Source: Afipia massiliensis (GTDB taxonomy: Bacteria; Pseudomonadota; Alphaproteobacteria; Rhizobiales; Xanthobacteraceae). Taken from it: a stretch of DNA of 64,000 bases. The translations under genes were made by a program, and so were the position numbers. Shown piece after piece: positions 1 through 8,117 of this stretch. Positions within the stretch are counted from its first letter, which is position 1; each line of letters starts with the position of its first letter. Under the pieces are notes generated by a model. It was not told the origin of the DNA and made no database searches. It saw only the letters and a program-made list of their open reading frames with translations. Where the stretch lies: positions 2,729,501 to 2,793,500 of the forward strand of contig NZ_LBIA02000001.1 in the NCBI RefSeq assembly GCF_001006325.2. The letters run 5' to 3'.

Positions 1-1
1 C

Positions 2-736
2 ATGTTCGGCGGATACCTGACCTATTTCCTGATCTCCGCGCTCGGGATCGGCCTGTTGCCGTCATTCATTCTGGCGATGGCTGTCGGCGCGCTGCTCGGC
101 GTCGTTCTTGAGCGCGTCGCGTACTATCCGGTGCGTAATGCACCCCCGATCAACTCCTTCATTATCGCGCTCGGACTGACCCTGATTATCGAAAAGCTGA
201 ATCTGCTCGCGTTCGGTATCGATCAGGTCATCATTCCGACGCCGTTCGTCAATGTCATCAATATCGGCGGCGTGACCATGCCGGAGCTGCGCATCTATGT
301 GCTGGTGATCGCCGCGATCCTGGTCATCGGTATGACGCTTCTGATCCAGCGTACGTGGATCGGCATGGCGGTTCGCGCCGTTGCGCAGAATCGCCTTGCG
401 GCAGTGCTGATGGGCATCAACGTCAATTCCGTGTCGATGTTCGTATTCGCGCTGAGTTCCGCGCTGGGCGTCGCGGCCGGCGTGCTGGTCGGCGCGCTGT
501 TCGCGGTGGCGCCGGGCGTCAGCAGCGGGCTCGTCATCAAGGGCTTTGCGGTGCTGATCCTCGGCGGCCTGGGCTCGATCCCCGGCGCGATCGTCGGCGG
601 CATGGTGCTCGGCGTGTCCGAAGCATTCGCTGCGGCGTTCGTGTCGTCGGCCTATAAAGACGTGATCTCGTTCCTGCTGATGATCCTTGTTCTGCTGGTG
701 CGACCTGAAGGCCTGATGCGCAGGAGCAGCCGCTGA
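2..736 (+). CDS. LivH-type ABC transporter permease (5' truncated by window edge)
   Basis: Inner-membrane permease of the branched-chain amino acid (HAAT) ABC family; 244 residues are visible, almost entirely hydrophobic membrane segments. The family motif region EEK...TWIGMAVRAVAQN and the terminal LVRPEGLMRR are typical. The first ATG lies at base 2 and reads MFGGYLTYFL. In relatives this matches the segment after the first membrane helix, so I take it as internal and the true start as upstream of the window. The stop overlaps the next permease start (TGATG), so the two are co-translated. No ATPase or binding protein partner is present in the visible part; they probably lie upstream. Substrate unknown; the CoA ligase and beta-oxidation genes downstream suggest an organic or aromatic acid. 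Confidence 0.9.
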   Translation: MFGGYLTYFLISALGIGLLPSFILAMAVGALLGVVLERVAYYPVRNAPPINSFIIALGLTLIIEKLNLLAFGIDQVIIPTPFVNVINIGGVTMPELRIYVLVIAAILVIGMTLLIQRTWIGMAVRAVAQNRLAAVLMGINVNSVSMFVFALSSALGVAAGVLVGALFAVAPGVSSGLVIKGFAVLILGGLGSIPGAIVGGMVLGVSEAFAAAFVSSAYKDVISFLLMILVLLVRPEGLMRRSSR

Positions 737-1701
737 TGTGGACGCGATTTGCCATTGTTGCGGTCATTGCTGCCGCAATCGTCTTTCCGCTGTTCGTGAC
801 GGTGAACTACTTCATCCACCTCGCGATCCTGGCGATGATCTTCATGATCGTTGCACAGGGCGCCAACGTCATTCAGGGTTATACCGGCTATGTCTCGATC
901 GCGCAGGGCGCGTTCATGGGCATCGGCGCCTATGCGTCGGCGTTGTTGAGCATGCGCGCGGGGTTTCCGGTGTGGCTGTCGATGCTGGTGGCCCCGGCCA
1001 TCACGGCGGTCGCTGCGGCGATCGCGGGCTATCCGTCGCTTCGGGTCAAGGGCCATTACTTCGCCATCGTGACGCTGGCGATGAATATGGTGGTGTTCAT
1101 CGTGCTGGTGAACTGGATCTCGCTGACCAAGGGAGAGCCTGGTCTGCCGAGCATTCCGTCGCCTGAGGCGATCAATCTCGGCTTCATTGAAATCGCATTC
1201 GAGAAGCGCCGCGCCTTTTACTATCTTGCGCTGGCGGCGCTGGTTCTCGTCATGTGGATTGTGGCCGCTGTGGTGCGGTCGCGGGTCGGCCGGGTGTTGC
1301 TGGCGATCCGCCAGAATGAGACCTTCGCTGAAGCTGCAGGCATCGCCTGCTGGAAGTACAAACTGTTCGCGTTCATCTTCAGCGCGTCGCTGGCAGGCTT
1401 CGGCGGCGCGATCTACGCGCACTACATGGGCTTCATCAATCCGACACCGTTCTCCGCGGATGCATCGCTCAACGCTATTCTTGCGGTCATTCTGGGTGGC
1501 AGCGGTACGCTGACCGGCCCGCTGATCGGCGGTGCGCTGACGGTGATCCTGCCGGAAGCGCTGCGCGTGGCTGAAATCTATCGCCTGATCGCCTATGGTC
1601 TATTGCTGATCCTGGTGGTGATCTTCCTGCCGCGTGGTCTGGTGCCGGCGATGGTGGATGGTGTCAGGTCGATCACGGGCAGGGGGAAGAAGGCTCCGTG
1701 A
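736..1701 (+). CDS. LivM-type ABC transporter permease
   Basis: Second inner-membrane permease of a HAAT-family importer, 321 residues, about the normal length. It carries the family signature GYTGYVSIAQGAFMGIGAYA near residues 50-70 and the ending ILVVIFLPRGLVPAM. It overlaps the preceding permease by one base and the following CoA ligase by four bases (GTGA), which indicates one tightly coupled operon. Together with the upstream gene it forms the membrane channel of an importer. Its link to a CoA ligase suggests that the imported compound is activated by CoA immediately on entry. The substrate cannot be read from the sequence. Confidence 0.93.
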   Translation: MWTRFAIVAVIAAAIVFPLFVTVNYFIHLAILAMIFMIVAQGANVIQGYTGYVSIAQGAFMGIGAYASALLSMRAGFPVWLSMLVAPAITAVAAAIAGYPSLRVKGHYFAIVTLAMNMVVFIVLVNWISLTKGEPGLPSIPSPEAINLGFIEIAFEKRRAFYYLALAALVLVMWIVAAVVRSRVGRVLLAIRQNETFAEAAGIACWKYKLFAFIFSASLAGFGGAIYAHYMGFINPTPFSADASLNAILAVILGGSGTLTGPLIGGALTVILPEALRVAEIYRLIAYGLLLILVVIFLPRGLVPAMVDGVRSITGRGKKAP

Positions 1702-3194
1702 GCGTACATATCGGCAGCTTCGTTCGGCATCACGCCATCTCGCAGCCCGACGCGCCGGCGCTGCGCGTGGGCGAGCAGGCGCTGAGCTATCGCACGCTCG
1801 ATCGCCGTGCGGCTGGTTGCGCCATGCGGCTGCGCGATTTCGGTGTTGCCGCCAATGACCGCGTGATGTTTGTGCTGCCGAACTGCGTCGAATGGGTCGT
1901 GCTCTATCAAGGCACGCTTCAGGCTGGTGCAATCCCGGTTCCAATCAATCCGCTGCTGGCGGCGGCTGAGTTGGCCGCAATCATCACCGATTGCGAGCCG
2001 CGCGTGGTGTTCGCGCGCGCAGCGATGGCGGCGCAGTTGCGCGAGAGCATCGGCGACGTCAGTTCCGTGGTCGATATCGACGCGCAGCCGTTCACATCCG
2101 ATGAAGCCGATCCGCAGCCGTTGCCACGTGCAGGCTCGGACGATGTCGCGCTGATCCTTTATTCATCGGGATCGACCGGCCTGCCGAAGGGCATTGAACT
2201 CACGCACGCCAACATCTTCTGGAATGCGCAGGCCTTCGCTTTCGATCTGCTGCGGTTGACGCCGGACGATCGCGGATTGACCGGCCTCCCGCTGAGCCAT
2301 GTGTTCGGTCATACCTGTCTCTACACGGCATTCCTGTTCGCGGGCGCATCGATCACGCTGGTCGAACGTTTCGATGCTGCGGCGATACTTGCGATGATTC
2401 ATTCGCAGCGGATTACTGTCTTCATGGGCGTCCCGACCATGTATTGGACGCTGCTGCGCGAGGAAATTCCCGCCGGCTTCGACCTGTCGTCATGGCGGGC
2501 CTGCGTCGCCGGCGGCCAGGCGCTGCCGGAAGACGTGCATCGCAAGTTCGAGATCAAATTCGGCGTCGCGATCTCCGAAGGCTACGGTATGACGGAAGCG
2601 AGCCCGTCCGTCACCGGGTGCCGCTTGTGGGGCGCGCCGCGCAAGTCCGGTTCGGCCGGACAACCTTATCTCGGCGTGCAATTGCGGATCGTGGACGACG
2701 AGGGCCGGGACGTTCCTCGCGGCGAGCGCGGCGAAATTCTCGTTGCGGGACCTGGCGTCGCGCGCGGCTATTTCCGCCAGCCGGATATGACTGCGCAGAC
2801 CTTTCGCGACGGCTGGCTGCATTCGGGCGACATCGGCTACGTCGATGCGGACGGCTTCCTGTTCGTGGTCGATCGCAAGAAGGAGATGATCATCTCCGGC
2901 GGCTACAACATCTATCCGCGTGAGATCGAGGAAGTTGCGCACGCGGTCGAAGGCGTTTACGAAGTCGCGGCGATCGGCGTTCCCGATGACCGGCTCGGCG
3001 AGCGCATTGTCGCCTATGTCGTGCTGGACGCCGGTGCCTCGGTGCCGGAGGCGACGCTGCTCCAGCGCTGCAGCGATCAGCTCGCGCGTTACAAGGTGCC
3101 GCGCGAGGTGCGCTTCATGGAAGCGCTGCCGCGGAACGCAACCGGAAAGATCGATCGCCGCCGGCTTCGGGACCTTGGCCGCGATCCACAATAA
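1698..3194 (+). CDS. AMP-dependent acyl/aryl-CoA ligase
   Basis: Adenylate-forming enzyme of 498 residues, which activates a carboxylic acid with ATP and CoA. The ATP-binding motif YSSGSTGLPKG lies near residues 155-165, the EGYGMTEASP motif near 294-303, the LHSGDIGYVDADG hinge near 374, and NATGKIDRR near the C-terminus carries the expected catalytic lysine. The start is GTG at 1698, overlapping the LivM stop; no better start exists and the N-terminus matches family length. Position between importer and beta-oxidation genes implies that it commits the imported acid to the pathway. The sequence does not say whether the acid is aliphatic, alicyclic or aromatic. Confidence 0.92.
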   Translation: MSVHIGSFVRHHAISQPDAPALRVGEQALSYRTLDRRAAGCAMRLRDFGVAANDRVMFVLPNCVEWVVLYQGTLQAGAIPVPINPLLAAAELAAIITDCEPRVVFARAAMAAQLRESIGDVSSVVDIDAQPFTSDEADPQPLPRAGSDDVALILYSSGSTGLPKGIELTHANIFWNAQAFAFDLLRLTPDDRGLTGLPLSHVFGHTCLYTAFLFAGASITLVERFDAAAILAMIHSQRITVFMGVPTMYWTLLREEIPAGFDLSSWRACVAGGQALPEDVHRKFEIKFGVAISEGYGMTEASPSVTGCRLWGAPRKSGSAGQPYLGVQLRIVDDEGRDVPRGERGEILVAGPGVARGYFRQPDMTAQTFRDGWLHSGDIGYVDADGFLFVVDRKKEMIISGGYNIYPREIEEVAHAVEGVYEVAAIGVPDDRLGERIVAYVVLDAGASVPEATLLQRCSDQLARYKVPREVRFMEALPRNATGKIDRRRLRDLGRDPQ

Positions 3195-3204
3195 GGACGG
3201 ATGG

Positions 3205-3720
3205 ATGAATACGCAGGAATTCACCTCGCTGCTCGAGGAAATGACGCTGGCTGCGGAGGCGGCCGATGGCGAGCGCTTCGCGCGTTGTTTCACCGAGGAT
3301 GCGATCTATTACGATTACATCTACGGCGCGCATTATGGACGCAAAGATATTGCACACATGCTGCAGAACCTGTTCCGCCGCGATGCCGACAACGACTATC
3401 GCTGGGAAATGTTCGATCCGGTGTTCGACGGCCGCATGGGTTATGCGTGGTCATTGTCGAGCTTCACGTCGCTGGTGCCGCAGTTCAAGGGCAACTTCGT
3501 CGTGATCGACGGCATGAGCCGCTTCATTATCCGCGATGGTCTGATTACGGAGTATCGCGAATCCGTCAACGGCGGCGTGGCGATGCAGCAGCTCGGCGTA
3601 GAGCCGGCGCGAATGGCGAAGGTCTTCGCCCGCTGGACCGGCTGGCTGAAAGAGCGCGCAGAAACCGTCACCTATCTGTCGAAGCAACCGAACTGGCGGA
3701 AGCGTCCACCGCAATCCTGA
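3205..3720 (+). CDS. SnoaL/NTF2-like protein
   Basis: Protein of 171 residues with the look of the NTF2-like/SnoaL fold: an N-terminal helix pair with FTEDAIYYDYIYG and an aromatic-rich beta region ending in an ITEYRESVNGG-type strand. This fold is used by small isomerases, dehydratases and non-catalytic binding proteins. The open frame extends upstream into the ligase, but an ATG at 3205 ten bases after the ligase stop, behind AAGGACGG, is the natural start. The gene lies in the same operon as the CoA ligase and hydratase, so it probably handles an intermediate of that pathway. The exact reaction is unknown to me; no catalytic residues can be assigned with confidence. Confidence 0.75.
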   Translation: MNTQEFTSLLEEMTLAAEAADGERFARCFTEDAIYYDYIYGAHYGRKDIAHMLQNLFRRDADNDYRWEMFDPVFDGRMGYAWSLSSFTSLVPQFKGNFVVIDGMSRFIIRDGLITEYRESVNGGVAMQQLGVEPARMAKVFARWTGWLKERAETVTYLSKQPNWRKRPPQS

Positions 3721-3735
3721 GCGAGGCCTTGTAGC

Positions 3736-4548
3736 ATGACCTATCAGCACATCCTGTATGACGTTGAATCGCGCATTGCGACCATCACGCTGAACCGGCC
3801 GGATCGCATGAACGCGTGGACCCCGACCATGGAGCGCGAGGTGCGTACTGCCATGGAGGCAGCAGCCACCGATGACGGCGTGCGTGTCATTGTCCTGACC
3901 GGGGCCGGCCGCGCATTCTGCGCCGGCGCCGACATGGAGGAACTGAAGACGCTCGATCCCAACGACATCAAGAGCGACCAGTGGATGAAGCCGTTCGATA
4001 TGAACCGGCGCCCGGACTGGCAGACGCGCTATTCGTTCTATCCCGCGATCTCCAAGCCTGTGATCGGAATGCTGAACGGCGCCGCTGCCGGCATCGGTCT
4101 TGTTCATGCGCTGTATTGCGATCTTCGCTTCGCGGCCGACAACACCGTGTTCACGACGTCGTTCTCCCGACGCGGGCTGATCGCCGAACACGGGATGAGC
4201 TGGATGCTGCCGCGTATCGTGGGCCACTCCAATGCGCTTGATTTGCTGATGTCCGCGCGGCGGGTCTCGAGCGCAGAAGCGCTGCAGATCGGTCTTGTGA
4301 ACCGGCTCTATCCGGCGGCGGAACTGCGCGCCAAGACCATGGAATATGTCAAGGACATGGTCGACTTCGCATCGCCGCGCGCGGTCGGCGTCATCAAGCG
4401 CCAGCTCTACGAAGTGCCGTTCCAGAGCCTCGCTGAGGCGACGATCTACGCCAACCGCGAAATGGAGCTTGCGGCCCGCAGCGACGATTTCCGAGAGGGC
4501 GTCGCGAGCTTCCTCGAAAAGCGCCCCCCGAATTTCTCAGGGACCTGA
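3736..4548 (+). CDS. Enoyl-CoA hydratase/isomerase superfamily protein
   Basis: Crotonase-fold protein of 270 residues. The oxyanion-hole segment GAGRAFCAGADMEEL and the second loop GAAAGIGLVHALYCD are clear. Neither classical hydratase glutamate is in place: the first position reads V and the second region reads SRRGLIAEHG. The AEHG pattern is common in a subgroup annotated simply as enoyl-CoA hydratases. It may be a hydratase with relocated catalytic residues, an isomerase or a hydrolase. It sits between the NTF2-like protein and two acyl-CoA dehydrogenases and is likely to act on their product or on a ring intermediate. Confidence 0.88.
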   Translation: MTYQHILYDVESRIATITLNRPDRMNAWTPTMEREVRTAMEAAATDDGVRVIVLTGAGRAFCAGADMEELKTLDPNDIKSDQWMKPFDMNRRPDWQTRYSFYPAISKPVIGMLNGAAAGIGLVHALYCDLRFAADNTVFTTSFSRRGLIAEHGMSWMLPRIVGHSNALDLLMSARRVSSAEALQIGLVNRLYPAAELRAKTMEYVKDMVDFASPRAVGVIKRQLYEVPFQSLAEATIYANREMELAARSDDFREGVASFLEKRPPNFSGT

Positions 4549-4554
4549 GGCACG

Positions 4555-5730
4555 ATGGCACGTCTGTTCACCGTCGAAGAAGATGCGTTCCGGCTCACTG
4601 TCCGGAAGTTTCTCGACGACAAGCTGCCGGCCGATCTGCGCGCGCGGATGCTGAGCGGCGAGCGCCCGACCCGGGATGACAAGGTGACATGGAGCCGGTT
4701 GCTTCATGAACGCGGATGGGGCGGCTACACGTGGCCCGCCGAACATGGCGGTCCCGGGTTCTCCCCGATCCAGCGCTATATCTTCGAGGACGAGGCCTGG
4801 CAGGCCGGCGCGCCGGAGGTCGTCCCGTTCGGCCTCAAGATGGTCGCGCCCGTGATCATGAAGTTCGGCAGCGACGCGCAGAAGCAGCGTTTCCTGCCGC
4901 GGATCGCTTCGCTCGAGGACTATTGGTGTCAGGGTTATTCGGAGCCGGGCTCGGGCTCCGACCTTGCATCGCTGAAGACCCGGGCCGTGCGCGACGGTGA
5001 AGACTATCTCGTCACCGGGCAAAAGATATGGACGACCGAAGCCCACGACGCCGACTGGATCTTCTGTTTGGTGCGGACCGCATCCGGCGGGCGCAAGCAG
5101 GACGGTATCTCGTTTCTGTTGATCGACATGAAGACGCCCGGGATCACCGTGCGGCCGATCATCACATTCGACGGGGCACACGAGGTCAACGAGGTCTGGT
5201 TCGACAACGTCCGCGTTCCCGCCGCCAACCGGATCGGCGAGGAAGGGCAGGGCTGGACCTGCGCGAAGTATCTGCTCGAGAAGGAGCGGCTGAACTTCGG
5301 CGGTATGGGCTTCTGCAAACGCGAGGTCGCGCGGCTGAAGCGGCTGGCGCAGACGAAAGGGAAATCCCGTCTCGACAATCCGCTGTTTGCTGCGCGCGTC
5401 GCCGCGCTGGAGATGCGGATCGCTGCGGCGGACCTGACCAATTTGCGCTTTCTTCGCGTAGAGGAGCGCGGCGACGCGGTTGGGTTGCCCGCGCCCTATC
5501 TGAAAATCCTGAGCTCACATCTGCAGCAGGATGTGCTGGAGCTGCAGGTGCGCCTGCTCGGCCGCAATGCATTGCCGGTGCGTGCTGCCGATCTAAGCAA
5601 TACGCCGCTGGCCCTCGATTCCGAACTGGCCAACGTCGCGCCGACCTACTGCAACTATCGCAAGACCACGATCTACGCAGGCTCAAACGAGATTCAGCGC
5701 AACATCGCGGCGAAGAGCCTGCTGGGGTGA
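4555..5730 (+). CDS. Acyl-CoA dehydrogenase, large-type subunit
   Basis: FAD-dependent dehydrogenase of 391 residues, full family length. Visible blocks are GYSEPGSGSDLASL (FAD/substrate loop), GQKIWTTEAHDADW, and the C-terminal IYAGSNEIQRNIAAKSLLG. At the place where medium-chain enzymes carry the catalytic glutamate (YEG), this protein has alanine (YAG, near residue 374). That is usual in heteromeric dehydrogenases that act on bulky acyl groups. It begins six bases after the hydratase stop and is followed after one base by a second, shorter dehydrogenase. I infer a two-subunit enzyme introducing a double bond into a CoA ester. Confidence 0.9.
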   Translation: MARLFTVEEDAFRLTVRKFLDDKLPADLRARMLSGERPTRDDKVTWSRLLHERGWGGYTWPAEHGGPGFSPIQRYIFEDEAWQAGAPEVVPFGLKMVAPVIMKFGSDAQKQRFLPRIASLEDYWCQGYSEPGSGSDLASLKTRAVRDGEDYLVTGQKIWTTEAHDADWIFCLVRTASGGRKQDGISFLLIDMKTPGITVRPIITFDGAHEVNEVWFDNVRVPAANRIGEEGQGWTCAKYLLEKERLNFGGMGFCKREVARLKRLAQTKGKSRLDNPLFAARVAALEMRIAAADLTNLRFLRVEERGDAVGLPAPYLKILSSHLQQDVLELQVRLLGRNALPVRAADLSNTPLALDSELANVAPTYCNYRKTTIYAGSNEIQRNIAAKSLLG

Positions 5731-5731
5731 C

Positions 5732-6808
5732 ATGATGTCCGACACCGCCAACGTCATTTTCGTTCCCAAGCAGGAGCACGGGCTCCTTGTTGATGCCCTT
5801 GACCATCTGCTCAGCGAGTCGGCGCTGATCAAGGACGGCTGGCGGCCGTTGTGGCAGCAGCTTGCGCAGGCGGGCATTCTTTCGGCGGCATTGCCTGAAA
5901 GCGACGGCGGCTTGCAGGACTCGCGGGCGCTGGCATTGCTGGCCGAGCGGCTTGGCCGCAGCGGCGTGGTGTCGCCATTCATTTCGTCGGCCGCTGCGGC
6001 GACATCGCTGCTCAGCCGCGTTCCGGCGGCTGATCGATTTGCCCAGCTTCGCGAACGCCTCAGCTCCGGCTCCGTCACCGTGGCGGTGGACATTCCTGGA
6101 ATCGCGCAAAGCGAGCGCGGCGCTATCACGTTGACCGACGGCACGTTGAGCGGCGTCGCACGCCTGGTGCCATTCGGGGCCGAAGCGGACTTTATCATTC
6201 TGGTTGCGACGGGCGGCGACGGCGAGCCCGCGCTCGTGCTGGTGCAGAAAGCCGACGTCGCGATCGAGCAGTCCGTGATCGGAATCGACGGCGCGCCTTA
6301 TGCGACGCTCCGCCTCGACGGCATAGCAATTCAGCGGGACTCGGAACTTGCACGTGGAGCGGAGGCCGAACGGCTGATCGCATGGGGCAGGGATGTACTC
6401 GTCACCATGCACTGCGCCGAGGCGCTGGGCGCAATGTCGATGCTGGTCGATCTGACTCGGGACTATCTCAAGGTTCGGCATCAGTTCGGCGAGCCGCTGT
6501 CGGCGTTCCAGGTGTTGCGCCACCGGCTGGTCGATATGGACATGGCGCTGACCGAAGCGCGATCGGTGGTCGAATGTGCTGCCGGCCTGATCGAGGAAGA
6601 CGATGTTTCCGCCCGCAGGCAGGCCGTGATGGCGACGCATTTCACCGTGGCGCGTGCTGCGCTCAAGGTGTCGCAGGACAGCGTGCAACTCCACGGCGGC
6701 ATCGGCATGGCCGACGAGACGCCGGTTGGGGGTTACTTTCGCCGATTGCTGACCTTGCCGCTGCTGTTCGGCGACGAGGATGCCTGCGCGGAATGCTATT
6801 CCGGCTAA
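5732..6808 (+). CDS. Acyl-CoA dehydrogenase, small-type partner subunit
   Basis: Acyl-CoA dehydrogenase family protein of 358 residues, somewhat short and divergent in its N-terminal half. The C-terminal region has the typical VQLHGGIGMADETPVGGYFRRL segment. An ATG at 5735 directly follows the first, so the start may be three bases later. One base separates it from the preceding dehydrogenase. Pairs of this kind (one member with the canonical FAD loop, one divergent) form alpha2beta2 enzymes in steroid side-chain and pimeloyl/cyclic acid catabolism; applying that here is inference. It is the last clearly co-directional gene before a 110-base gap. Confidence 0.88.
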   Translation: MMSDTANVIFVPKQEHGLLVDALDHLLSESALIKDGWRPLWQQLAQAGILSAALPESDGGLQDSRALALLAERLGRSGVVSPFISSAAAATSLLSRVPAADRFAQLRERLSSGSVTVAVDIPGIAQSERGAITLTDGTLSGVARLVPFGAEADFIILVATGGDGEPALVLVQKADVAIEQSVIGIDGAPYATLRLDGIAIQRDSELARGAEAERLIAWGRDVLVTMHCAEALGAMSMLVDLTRDYLKVRHQFGEPLSAFQVLRHRLVDMDMALTEARSVVECAAGLIEEDDVSARRQAVMATHFTVARAALKVSQDSVQLHGGIGMADETPVGGYFRRLLTLPLLFGDEDACAECYSG

Positions 6809-6918
6809 AATACCTGTCGTTTTTCAAGCGGCGGTTCGGTGCTGCCGAGTGTTGACGGCGGCTGGACTGCGGACGAACACAGCTGCATGATCGGCTCTGC
6901 CGAATTGCAGGGAACGTC

Positions 6919-7263
6919 ATGCCCCATCTTGTCTGTCACTATTCCACATCACCCGACATGCCTCCGATGCGGGACGTCATGCTGGCGCTTCATCGCTCGG
7001 CGGCGTCCACCGGTGTCGTCAAGGCTGAGGATCTCAAGATCCGGGCGCAGCCGTTTACCGACTATCTCGTCGCCGGCGAGCAGCGATCGTTCTTTCACCT
7101 TTCGCTTTATCTTCTGGCGGGGCGGACGCCGGAACAGAAGGAGCATCTCAGCACCGAACTGAGAAAAGCCCTCACGGGTCTTTTGACCCGCGTGCACAGC
7201 ATCAGCGTCGATATTCGCGATATGGATCCGCAGGCTTACAAGAAGCGATTGCTCGAGAGCTAG
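6919..7263 (+). CDS. 5-carboxymethyl-2-hydroxymuconate delta-isomerase family protein
   Basis: Small 114-residue protein of the CHMI/HpaF family, related to the tautomerases. It begins MPHLVCHYS, so the expected N-terminal proline after methionine removal is present (Pro-2 acts as base in the superfamily). Conserved features include the FHLSLYLLAGRTPEQK segment and the length. In the homoprotocatechuate pathway the enzyme isomerises a meta-cleavage product, but no other hpa genes occur in this window, so the true substrate is uncertain. It ends in a four-base convergent overlap with the IclR gene on the opposite strand. It may be the last gene of the upstream CoA operon. Confidence 0.82.
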   Translation: MPHLVCHYSTSPDMPPMRDVMLALHRSAASTGVVKAEDLKIRAQPFTDYLVAGEQRSFFHLSLYLLAGRTPEQKEHLSTELRKALTGLLTRVHSISVDIRDMDPQAYKKRLLES

Positions 7264-8081
7264 ACCAGCAGCGGCTTCGCCGAGACGGCCATATCCTTCA
7301 GCAGCGGCAGGAAGCGATCGATCATCTCGCCGGTCGTGATGCGATCCACATGCGCGCCGATGTTCGCCGCCGCCACGACTACGCCGTCATAACGATGGAT
7401 CGGGACCGAGATCGAGCGGAAACCGGGCTCCGCTTCGCGGTCCACCAGCGAATAGCCCTTGTTCCGGTCGCTGATGATGGTGGCGATCACGATGGATTTG
7501 TCCGTGACCGTCTCCGGCGTTTGGGCGGTCAACGTCATGGACTCGATGGTGGAGGTCAGTTCTTCATTGGAAAGACGGCCGAGCAGAACGCGGCCCACTG
7601 ACGTGCAATAGGCCGGCAGCCTGTAGCCGATATCGATCCCGGCGGAAAACACCCGCGCGGGGCTGGCCCGGGCGACAAAGACGGCTTCCTGCCCATCCAG
7701 AATTGCAAGCGAACAGACCTCGTGGGCCTTTGTCGAAATCTCGTCCATCAGCGGCTGCATGACAGCAACGATCTGATTGGACGAGAGATAGGCCGAGGCC
7801 AATGCCAGCACGCGCGGCGTCAGCGAAAACAGCCGTTCGTCGCCCGCGACAAAGCCTGACTTCTGGAGGGTAAGGAGGATTCGGCGCGCAGTGGCGCGCG
7901 GCAGATTGGACGCCTTGGCGATATCGCTCAGCGTCATCGGGCGGTGTTCGATGCCGAACGATTGCAGCACGCGAAGGCCGCGGTCGAGGCTTTCGATGAA
8001 CTCGCCCCCGTCGCGCCTGGCTTCTTCTTCCTCTGCGGTGCGCTTCACGCGGGGCATGCTGGTCAAGTTCTTCCGGTTCAT
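7260..8081 (-). CDS. IclR-family transcriptional regulator (PcaR/PobR-like)
   Basis: Regulator of 273 residues: a short charged N-terminal tail, a winged helix-turn-helix near residues 25-90 (SLDRGLRVLQSFG ... RATARRILLTLQKSGFV) and a C-terminal ligand domain ending in IGAHVDRIT. The spacing and the SLDRGL...VLQ opening resemble PcaR/PobR/PcaU, which sense aromatic acids. It is the third gene of a minus-strand unit with ferredoxin and ferredoxin reductase, 36 bases behind the reductase. The divergent promoter region at 9680-10140 contains repeats that resemble operators of this subfamily. I infer that it controls the Rieske oxygenase island. Confidence 0.9.
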   Translation of the reverse strand: MNRKNLTSMPRVKRTAEEEEARRDGGEFIESLDRGLRVLQSFGIEHRPMTLSDIAKASNLPRATARRILLTLQKSGFVAGDERLFSLTPRVLALASAYLSSNQIVAVMQPLMDEISTKAHEVCSLAILDGQEAVFVARASPARVFSAGIDIGYRLPAYCTSVGRVLLGRLSNEELTSTIESMTLTAQTPETVTDKSIVIATIISDRNKGYSLVDREAEPGFRSISVPIHRYDGVVVAAANIGAHVDRITTGEMIDRFLPLLKDMAVSAKPLLV

Positions 8082-8117
8082 GTGTCGATCCGATAGACGA
8101 GACCATATTTCGCCGGA

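Noticed and set aside
5186-6694. Minus-strand open frame of 502 codons opposite the acyl-CoA dehydrogenase genes
   Set aside because: Antisense shadow of two clear dehydrogenase genes; composition is Arg/Ala-rich without motifs.
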